Origin: Polyangium sp. y55x31
GTDB lineage: Bacteria; Myxococcota_A; Polyangia; Polyangiales; Polyangiaceae
DNA: 64,000 nucleotides
Reading direction: 5' to 3'
Assembly (NCBI RefSeq): GCF_029946505.1
Contig: NZ_JARZHG010000005.1
Location: 434,001 to 498,000 of the forward strand
The notes beneath the pieces were generated by a model, which saw only the letters and a program-made list of their open reading frames with translations, made no database searches and was not told the DNA's origin. Position numbers and translations under genes: made by a program. The stretch's first letter is position 1, and each line of letters opens with the position of its first letter. Shown here in pieces: positions 54,928 through 61,555 of the stretch.

Positions 54928-56390
54928 TCCCGCTCCCCGAGGATCGGATCGAGGTTCGGCGTCTTCGGCGGCGTCCTGGTCTTCACGGGTTTGGCGGGGC
55001 GCGATTGCGGAGCCGCCGAGGCCGAGGCCGAGGTCGCCGGCGTGGGCGCGGGCGCGGGGCTGATTTCGGGCGGCGCGGGGGAGGGCGCGGCGGTCGGGAT
55101 CCGCTCGGGCTCGGGGGATTCGTCGCGCATGCCGGAGCTCGCGCCGGGCCCAAAAGGCTCGTCGCTCGGGGCGCGGCTGCGCGCCATGAGCGAGGCCGTG
55201 CCGCCGATCGCCGCAATGCCGAGCACGGCGAAGAGCCACCGGGCGGACGGGCCATTCTTTCGGTTCACGCTCGACGAATCGAGCGCGGACATGCGCTCGG
55301 TGGACGAAGGCTCGGTGCGCGCGTGCGGCGTCTCCGCGGGGGCCGAGCGACCGGCCTGCGCCGTGGCGCGGAGTTCTCCGTTTCCGAGCGGGGCGCGGGC
55401 ACTCTCGACGCCGGACGGCAAGGGGGGACGGGGCAAAAGTCCGACCTCCACCGCCTGCAGGGCGAGGGCGGCGACGGCCTCGCCCGCCGACGCGGGGCGA
55501 TTGCGCGGGCGCTTTTCGAGCATGGCGAGGACGGGCGCGTCGAGCGCCGCGGGGAGGTCCGGACAAACGCTCGCCATGGCCGGCGGCGGCTCGGTGTCGT
55601 GCTTGAGGACGACGTCCATCGCGGAGTCGCCGGCGAAGGGCACCGAGCCCGTGAGCATTTCGTGGATCATCACGCCGAGCGAATAGATGTCGGACCGGGG
55701 GTCGACCTTTTTGCCGCGCGCCTGCTCGGGGGACATGTAGAGCGGCGTGCCGAGCAGAACGCCCGAGCCGGTCTTGTGGGCGACGTCGTCGTCCACGAGC
55801 TTCGCGATGCCGAAATCGAGCAATTTGGGGAAATGGGAGCCGTCGCGCTCGGCGGCGAGGAAGACGTTCTCCGGCTTGAGGTCGCGGTGCGTGATGCCCG
55901 CCTCGTGCGCGGCGTCGAGCGCGGAGGCGACGCCCTGGGCGATCTGGAGGGCCGTCGGGATCGGCAGGCGGCGCTTCTGCTGGAGGAGCGCGGCGAGCGT
56001 CTGGCCCTCGACGTACTCCATCACGAAGTAATGCCGTCCGCCGGGGAGCGTGTTGAAAGAAAAGATGTCGATGATGTTGCGGTGGCGGATCTTGTTCACC
56101 GCGCGCGCCTCGGCAATGAAGCGGGAGACGGTCTCCGGATCCGAGGCGAAGCGCCGGTTCAGGACCTTGACGGCGACCTTCTTGCCGATGAGCGGATGTT
56201 CGCCGGCATAGACGTCGCCGAACGTCCCGCCGCCGATCTTGCGGTCGATGCGGTACTCGCCGACCATCGTGCCGGGCGCGAGCGTGTCGTCCGTCGGAAA
56301 GAAATCGGGCGATACGAGCGCCGCGTCATGCGCCGGGCATACGGGCACGTCGTCCTCGTAGCCCTCGCGGCACTCCGGACACATTCGCAT
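54924..56390 (-). CDS. Ser/Thr protein kinase with N-terminal zinc ribbon and a transmembrane helix
   Basis: A 488-aa kinase from ATG 56390 (ATG 56384 is two codons later). It begins with a zinc-ribbon-like C-x2-C-x10-C-x2-H (Cys4, Cys7, Cys18, His21). The kinase domain runs ~47-310 with GGGTFGDVY, Lys75 in AVK, HRDLKPEN (Asp170), DFG (Asp192) and YMSPEQ. A Pro/Ser linker and one transmembrane helix (SARWLFAVLGIAAIGGTASLMA, ~390-412) lead to a Pro/Ala-rich extracytoplasmic tail. All catalytic residues are present. The stop overlaps the start of the PEGA/TPR gene. It shares a 160-base divergent region with the Cu/Zn-SOD gene. Confidence 0.92.
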   Translation of the reverse strand: MRMCPECREGYEDDVPVCPAHDAALVSPDFFPTDDTLAPGTMVGEYRIDRKIGGGTFGDVYAGEHPLIGKKVAVKVLNRRFASDPETVSRFIAEARAVNKIRHRNIIDIFSFNTLPGGRHYFVMEYVEGQTLAALLQQKRRLPIPTALQIAQGVASALDAAHEAGITHRDLKPENVFLAAERDGSHFPKLLDFGIAKLVDDDVAHKTGSGVLLGTPLYMSPEQARGKKVDPRSDIYSLGVMIHEMLTGSVPFAGDSAMDVVLKHDTEPPPAMASVCPDLPAALDAPVLAMLEKRPRNRPASAGEAVAALALQAVEVGLLPRPPLPSGVESARAPLGNGELRATAQAGRSAPAETPHARTEPSSTERMSALDSSSVNRKNGPSARWLFAVLGIAAIGGTASLMARSRAPSDEPFGPGASSGMRDESPEPERIPTAAPSPAPPEISPAPAPTPATSASASAAPQSRPAKPVKTRTPPKTPNLDPILGERE

Positions 56391-56550
56391 ACGAGGCCGG
56401 ATCTTACCGTTTCCAGGTGTTCCTTGGCTACACCTTCGAGGAGGCGATCCGGCCCACGAAGCCACGCTTGCCGAGGGCCGGGAACGCGCCATGATGCGCG
56501 AACTTTCCAGGCAGGGAGTGCTTGGAGGACCAACGGCAGGGGAGGGGTAC

Positions 56551-57105
56551 GTGACGAAGAAAGGCCATCCTTTCGCGGTCTTGGGCACGTGTGTCCTGGC
56601 GGTGCTCTGCGGGTGCAGCGACAACGTCGCCGAAAAGCCGGAGGGCGTGAAGGCGGCCGTCCGGGCGACAGCCGAAATCACGCCCTCGACAGGCCAGAGC
56701 GTCACGGGGACGGCGGTGTTCACCGAGGAGAATGGGTTCGTGCGGCTCACGCTCCGGTTGAATGGCCTCGTCCCCGGCGCACACGCCGTGCACATCCACG
56801 AGATGCCCGACTGCGGCATGGACGGAAACAATGCAATGGGTCACTGGAACCCGACGAACGAGGCGCACGGGAAGTGGGGGAGGCCGCCGTTTCATCGGGG
56901 CGATATCGGCAACGTGACCGCGGACGCAATGGGAAAGGCGTCGCTCACGCTTCGAACGGATCTCTGGACGCTCGGGGACGAGTCCACGACGGACGTCGTC
57001 AATCACGCATTCATGGTGCACGCGGATCCGGACGATTTCACCTCGCAGCCGGCCGGCAATGCGGGCGCGCGGATCGGCTGCGGCGTGATCAAGCTGAATC
57101 CGTAG
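56551..57105 (+). CDS. sodC: Cu/Zn superoxide dismutase, lipoprotein
   Basis: A 184-aa protein from GTG 56551, which has a GGGGAGGGG ribosome site; an ATG at 56491 is also in frame but would extend the N-terminus past the signal. The signal peptide ends in lipobox AVLCGC. The SOD core is clear: GAHAVHIHEMPDCG with copper-binding His, HGKWGRPPFHRGDIGN, and FMVHADPDDF, with the closing GARIGCGVIKL. The conserved disulfide is DCG with IGCG. It converts superoxide to peroxide and oxygen in the periplasm or at the cell surface, so it protects envelope targets. Its 3' end overlaps the FNT-type channel gene by 17 bases (convergent). Confidence 0.93.
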   Translation: MTKKGHPFAVLGTCVLAVLCGCSDNVAEKPEGVKAAVRATAEITPSTGQSVTGTAVFTEENGFVRLTLRLNGLVPGAHAVHIHEMPDCGMDGNNAMGHWNPTNEAHGKWGRPPFHRGDIGNVTADAMGKASLTLRTDLWTLGDESTTDVVNHAFMVHADPDDFTSQPAGNAGARIGCGVIKLNP

Positions 57106-58057
57106 CGGCCGAAGGCTCGCGCTCGGACGTGGGCTCGGGCTCGCTCGTGAGGAGCTCCAGCACGGGAGGCTCGGGGACGAGGACGAGCGCAGGAGCCGGC
57201 GGAGGCGCGGGCGCGGCGAGATCCGGGGGCGCGGGGCTTGCCTGGGCCCCGGCTGCATCGGGCTTGGGTTTGTGCGTGAAATAAAGCGCCATTCCCGTGA
57301 AGAGGAAGCCGCCCACGAAATTGCCGGCCGTGACCGGGAGCTGGTTCTTGAGCCACCAGTCCGCGAAGGTCACCTTCGCGCCGAGCATCATGCCGGCCGG
57401 AATGACGAACATGTTCACGACCGAATGCTCGTAGCCGTGCGCGAAAAACACGAGAATCGGTAGCCAGGCGGCGGCGATCTTGCCGACGGTCGACGTGGAC
57501 GTCATGGCCATGACGACGCCCAGACAAACCATCCAGTTGCAGAGGATGCTGCGGACGAACACGCCGAGGAGGCCGGCGAGGCCATACTGAGGAAACTGGG
57601 TCTTGGCCTGGGCGATGGCGACGATCTTGTTCGCGACGGCGTCGGGCGGGACGCTCCCGGCCATCGTGAGCGAGATCGAGAGCAGCCACGCATAAAAGAG
57701 GCTGCCCGCGAGGTTCGCCGAGAATACGACGCCGAAGTTGCGCAGGAGCTGGAAGAGGGTCGCGCGCTTGTCGAGCATCGCCATGGGCAGGAGCGCGAAG
57801 TTGCCCGTGACGAGCTCGAGTCCGAGCAGGACGATCATCACGAAGCCGACGGGAAAGAGGAGCGCGCCGGCGACCGGGATCGTGGTCTGGACGGTCGTGG
57901 TGACGGCCAGGCTCGTGGCGAAGCCGAGGAGCGCGCCCGCGAGGAAGCCGCGGATCACGAGGTCCCGGAGCGACGCCGCGGCCTTGGCAGCGCCCGCGTC
58001 GAGCATGGTGGAGACGACCTTCGACGGAGCGACGTAGTCCATGAACGGCGCCATCAT
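57089..58057 (-). CDS. Formate/nitrite-family channel
   Basis: A 322-aa membrane protein from ATG 58057 (GTG 58060 and ATG 58054 are adjacent alternatives). The FNT signature GLELVTGNFALLPM is followed by NLAGSLFYAWLLS, the central LCNWMVCLGVVMAMTSTSTVGKI and GYEHSVVNMFVIPAG, and six hydrophobic segments. FNT pores move formate, nitrite, hydrosulfide or lactate with protons; the sequence does not show which. The C-terminal ~75 residues are a Pro/Ala-rich tail, unusual in length for the family. It overlaps the SOD gene 3' end by 17 bases and is divergent from the exported TPR gene (156-base gap). Confidence 0.9.
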   Translation of the reverse strand: MMAPFMDYVAPSKVVSTMLDAGAAKAAASLRDLVIRGFLAGALLGFATSLAVTTTVQTTIPVAGALLFPVGFVMIVLLGLELVTGNFALLPMAMLDKRATLFQLLRNFGVVFSANLAGSLFYAWLLSISLTMAGSVPPDAVANKIVAIAQAKTQFPQYGLAGLLGVFVRSILCNWMVCLGVVMAMTSTSTVGKIAAAWLPILVFFAHGYEHSVVNMFVIPAGMMLGAKVTFADWWLKNQLPVTAGNFVGGFLFTGMALYFTHKPKPDAAGAQASPAPPDLAAPAPPPAPALVLVPEPPVLELLTSEPEPTSEREPSAATDSA

Positions 58058-58213
58058 CACCCGCGCGCGCCGCCCTTGGGAAGCCCCCTCGCCGGAGGAT
58101 CACAGGAACCACACCAAGAAAGCGCGTGTCGCTCCGTCTATCTGCGGTCCGCGAACCTGGCGCTCCGTCCGGGTGCGCGGGTGTGATACAACAAACCAGC
58201 CATCGAGGTGCAC

Positions 58214-59689
58214 ATGAACCCGAAGCGGTGGAGTTCGCGCGTCATTCTGGGGGTTTCGTTACTCGTGACAGGGGCCGCGGGGGCCGAGGACGCGCCGGCG
58301 CCGGCGCCGGAGCCGAAGGCGGAAGGTGCGGCGGCCGCCGATCCCGCAGCCGACGCGGAGGCGTTCCTGAAGACGTGGAACGAGAGCGGCAAGCCCCTTT
58401 GCGAGAAGAACGAGCCGGGTTGCGCAGCGGCCGGGCAGGCGCTGGTGAAGGCGGCAGCGGCGTTCGAGGCGGCGCACAAGCGAGACAAGGCGATCGCCGT
58501 GCGGAAGATGATCCTCGACCCGAAGAACCGGCTTGATTACACGGATTACGGCAAGGAGGCGGCATTCACGGTCGCCACGAACCTGCAGTCGATCGGCGAA
58601 TTCGTCGAGGCCGCGAGTTACCACGAGTCGGCCGCGCGCAAGTTCCCGCAGATGGCGCAAGCGCCGGCGGCGCTGGCCGAGGCGGTGACGTTGCGGATCG
58701 GGCTGAAAGATCAGAAGGCGGCCGCCGAGGACGTGGAGCTTTTCACGAAGAATTACGGGGCGAAGCAGCCGGAGGAGTCGGCGCGGCTCGCGGTCGGGTT
58801 CGCGGATTTCCTCGTCGGCGAGGAGAAATGGGCGGACGCGCGCGGGTGGCTGCAGAAGTGGATGGCGGCGGTGGACAAGGCGGGGAGTCTGCAGGAGCGG
58901 ATTCACGCGCACACGCTGCTCGGGCGCTCGCTGCAGAAGCTCGACGACAAGAAGGGCGCCGCGAAGGAATACGAGATCGTGCGCGCGGCGTGGAAGGAGC
59001 CCGAGGCCAGCGTGAAGCAGCTCGCGGCGATGGGCGGCAGCGATCAGGAGCAAATGCGGCGGCTCGGGCGGTCGTTGACGGACGTGGGCGAGGCGTTGTT
59101 TTTCTTCGCCGAGCAAAGGCGGGCCGAGGTCGATGCCATCCGATATCCCGAATACAAGGGGGCCGCGAGCCGTGACGAGGTGATGAAGCACATCAACACG
59201 AAGGTCGTGGAGTGGGTGAAGAAGAAGCGGCCGGCGATCGAGGAGGTGGAGAAGGCCTACAGCCAGGTGACGGCGCTTGAGCCCGTGGCGCCGCCGCGGT
59301 GGGTGGTGGCCTCGGCGTCGCGCGTGGGGCAGCTGTGGGCGAAGTTCGTCGCGGAATTCCGCGCCGCCCCGATCCCCAAGGAGTGGCGGGGGAACGGGGT
59401 GATCCCCGGGACGACGATCACGTACGAGGAGCTTCGAAGAGCTTATTACGAAAAGCTCGACGAGGCGAGCGAGCTCCAGAAGCTGCAGGCGAAGAAATCG
59501 TTCGAGGTTTGCGTGAAATACTCGTCGAAGTATCAATATTTCGACGAGTATTCGCGATCGTGCAGCGTGTGGCTCGCGAAGAACTACGGCAAGGAGTACG
59601 TGCTCGTGGAGGAGTTCGTCCCGCGTCAAGCGGTCATGAGCGTCGTCCTCCAGCCGTCGCCGGTGGCGAAGGCTCAGCCCTCCCGCTAG
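58214..59689 (+). CDS. Exported TPR-like helical protein
   Basis: A 491-aa protein from ATG 58214 with GAGG five bases upstream; a GTG two codons earlier is in frame. It has a signal peptide (RWSSRVILGVSLLVTGAAGA) and an Ala/Pro-rich linker. The mature part is all helical with TPR-like pairs (EFVEAASYHESAARKFPQMAQAPAALAEAV, EEKWADARGWLQKWMAAVDKAGSLQERI). Its C-terminal ~150 residues include WVKKKRPAIEEVEKAY and the Tyr-rich KYSSKYQYFDEYSRSC. The architecture recalls envelope TPR proteins linked to gliding or secretion machinery in myxobacteria, but I cannot name a homolog. It may assist complex assembly in the periplasm. It stands apart from its neighbours. Confidence 0.75.
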   Translation: MNPKRWSSRVILGVSLLVTGAAGAEDAPAPAPEPKAEGAAAADPAADAEAFLKTWNESGKPLCEKNEPGCAAAGQALVKAAAAFEAAHKRDKAIAVRKMILDPKNRLDYTDYGKEAAFTVATNLQSIGEFVEAASYHESAARKFPQMAQAPAALAEAVTLRIGLKDQKAAAEDVELFTKNYGAKQPEESARLAVGFADFLVGEEKWADARGWLQKWMAAVDKAGSLQERIHAHTLLGRSLQKLDDKKGAAKEYEIVRAAWKEPEASVKQLAAMGGSDQEQMRRLGRSLTDVGEALFFFAEQRRAEVDAIRYPEYKGAASRDEVMKHINTKVVEWVKKKRPAIEEVEKAYSQVTALEPVAPPRWVVASASRVGQLWAKFVAEFRAAPIPKEWRGNGVIPGTTITYEELRRAYYEKLDEASELQKLQAKKSFEVCVKYSSKYQYFDEYSRSCSVWLAKNYGKEYVLVEEFVPRQAVMSVVLQPSPVAKAQPSR

Positions 59690-59760
59690 AGGCGCATCGC
59701 GTGGACGAGGGCGCGCGCCGGGCCATCCCGACGCGCGCCCGGTCGTGCTAGGGAGAGCGC

Positions 59761-60156
59761 ATGACCCCCGACGAACCCTACCTCATGCCCTCCCACGTGA
59801 GGCTGCTCGTCTCCGACACGGCGCGCGCGACGGCATTTTATGAGTCGCTCGGTTTCCACTGCGTGAACCGCGACAGCGTGTTCGTGCACCTGCGCTGGGC
59901 CCGGTACGCGGACGTGTTCCTGGTCGGCATGCCGAGCGGCGTCGAGCTGCCGGGGCAACGCGGGCTCGGGGTGATCCTGTGTTTTTACGCGAGCGAAGAG
60001 GTGTCGCTCGACGATCTGCGCGCGCGGGCCGAGGCGAGCGGCGCCGCGGTGGACGGGCCGCGCAACCAGCCGTGGTTCACGCGTGAGCTCGTGGTGACGG
60101 ACCCGGAAGGGTACAAGATCGCATTCGTGGCGCCGAGCGAACGCGTGGAAGCGTAA
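59761..60156 (+). CDS. VOC-family (glyoxalase/bleomycin resistance-like) protein
   Basis: A 131-aa protein of typical VOC length. The two beta-alpha-beta-beta-beta halves are visible: PSHVRLLVSDTARATAFYESLGFHCVNRDSVFVHLRWARYADVFL and GLGVILCFYASEEVSLDDLRARAEASGAAV...ELVVTDPEGYKIAFVAPSE. The closing DPEGYKIAF is a good family mark. The putative metal ligands vary (His9 in SHVRLLV and a terminal-strand position lacking the usual Glu), so enzymatic activity is not assured. Substrate and reaction are unknown. It lies 71 bases after the TPR gene and converges with the EAD-like gene, 3 bases away. Confidence 0.8.
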   Translation: MTPDEPYLMPSHVRLLVSDTARATAFYESLGFHCVNRDSVFVHLRWARYADVFLVGMPSGVELPGQRGLGVILCFYASEEVSLDDLRARAEASGAAVDGPRNQPWFTRELVVTDPEGYKIAFVAPSERVEA

Positions 60157-60159
60157 CGC

Positions 60160-61341
60160 TCACTGGCACGCGAGCCGGCAGCGCGATGCAGCGGAGAGGC
60201 ACTGCGCCTGGCAAGATTGCCAGCGGCCGTACTCGCTGCTCAACGTCGGCTCGGCGCCGCAGCCGCGATTGCATTGTTTCTGCGTGGCGGAGCAGCGGTC
60301 GACGCAGGCCGTGCCATTGTCCGGGAGCGCGGGTTTGTCCGTGGTGGCGGGCGCTTTGCGAGGCTGGGTCGCGGGCGCGGCGCGGGTCGTTGCCGGCGCG
60401 GGGGTGTCGGAGGGAGCGGCGTCGTCGGAGGTCGGAGGCTCGCCGCCGGCCGCGTCCGCGGGGCGCGAGGGGCGGCCGATCGAGGGCGGACGGCCGATCA
60501 TGGGGCGCATGCCGCATTGCTCGTAGGCACTCTTGAAGAGGGCGGTGCTCGGCTCCTCGTTCGGGCCGAGGGGCAAGTCGCAACCACGCGCGAGGTTGCC
60601 GAGGCTGCGGCGCACGGCGTCGGCCGCGAGGCGCGAAGGGCCGCTCTCGCGGAGAGGTCGGTCGCCCTTGGCCATCGCGTCGGTGCCGGCGAGGAGCGGC
60701 GCCGGGCCGGAAGAGCTTGCGCCGGCGCGGCCGACGAGGAAGGCGCCGACGGAGGCGACGACGATGACGACGCCGGCGATGGCGAAGAGCACGGTGAAGC
60801 GGCGGCCGTCGACGGGGCGCGCAGGCTCGCGCGGGGAGGCCGTGCCGGGCCAGACGGGCGCGTACGGATCCCGGAGGAGCGGGGCCTCGGGGCCGCGCGG
60901 AGGTTCGATCACGGTGGGAGCGGGCGCGGGAGGAGGCGCGGGCGCGGCTGCGGGTGCGGAAGCGGCGTCGGGAGCGGAAGCGGAAGCGGCTGCGGGAGCG
61001 GGCTCGGCTGCGGGCGCGGGAGCGGCTTCGGGTGTGAGCGGCGCGAGCGGAGGCGGTGGCGGGAAGGCAGGCGCGGCGCCGGCGCGGTGGACCGGCGCGG
61101 GCCACTCCATCAGCGGCCGCGCTTGCTTCAGCGCTTCGACGAGACGATCGAGCGAGCCTTGTCGTTCGAAGTGCCGGACGACCTCACGCGCGACGTCCTG
61201 GATGCCGCGACCCTCGCCGGGCAGGCCGGTCGCGCCGAGGCCCTCGGCGAGCTCGCGTAGATCCTTGGCGCTGAAACAAAGCGTGATGCTTCGGCGCACC
61301 TCGGCCGGGTCGTAGCTCGGCCGTTCCCCTTGGTCGCTCAC
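60160..61341 (-). CDS. EAD-like domain membrane protein with Cys-rich tail
   Basis: A 393-aa protein. Residues ~12-80 (SITLCFSAKDLRELAEGLGA, IQDVAREVVRHFERQGSLDRLVEALKQARP) resemble the effector-associated domain (EAD1) that links trypsin-like, caspase-like or STAND effectors in bacterial conflict systems. A Pro/Ala-rich linker leads to one transmembrane helix at ~181-204 (RFTVLFAIAGVVIVVASVGAFLVG). The extracytoplasmic part ends in a cysteine-rich segment (CVDRCSATQKQCNRGCG; CQAQCLSAASRCRLAC). No protease, nuclease or NTPase domain is present. By analogy it would anchor an EAD partner at the membrane; no partner gene was found nearby. The EAD assignment is by pattern and could be wrong. Confidence 0.6.
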   Translation of the reverse strand: MSDQGERPSYDPAEVRRSITLCFSAKDLRELAEGLGATGLPGEGRGIQDVAREVVRHFERQGSLDRLVEALKQARPLMEWPAPVHRAGAAPAFPPPPPLAPLTPEAAPAPAAEPAPAAASASAPDAASAPAAAPAPPPAPAPTVIEPPRGPEAPLLRDPYAPVWPGTASPREPARPVDGRRFTVLFAIAGVVIVVASVGAFLVGRAGASSSGPAPLLAGTDAMAKGDRPLRESGPSRLAADAVRRSLGNLARGCDLPLGPNEEPSTALFKSAYEQCGMRPMIGRPPSIGRPSRPADAAGGEPPTSDDAAPSDTPAPATTRAAPATQPRKAPATTDKPALPDNGTACVDRCSATQKQCNRGCGAEPTLSSEYGRWQSCQAQCLSAASRCRLACQ

Positions 61342-61415
61342 GCCGGGAGCTTACCTCGGCCCGCGGGCCATGGGCACCGGAAGCGCTCCGCCGCCCGTTG
61401 GAAACGAAACGCGGG

Positions 61416-61505
61416 GTTCGGGGCGCAGCTCGGCTTGTCCGAGTGTAGCCCCGAGTGTTGAAGGCGTTCGGGGCGCAGCTCGGCTTGTCCGAGTGTAGCC
61501 CCGAG
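61416..61505. repeat. Two 40-bp hairpin repeats at a 50-bp period
   Basis: Copies at 61416-61455 and 61466-61505 are identical over 40 bases, separated by 10 bases, with the tag tgttgaag following each copy (61456 and 61511). Each copy folds as an outer stem CGGGGC/GCCCCG and an inner stem CTCGG/CCGAG with a five-base CTTGT loop and an internal loop of four bases per side. They lie in the 214-base divergent region between the EAD-like gene and the P-type ATPase, 50 bases before its ATG. They may be a REP-like element or attenuator pair. Confidence 0.8.
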
Positions 61506-61555
61506 TCGAGTGTTGAAGGGACTCGGCACGCGCCGTGAAGGCGACGGGGAAGGAC

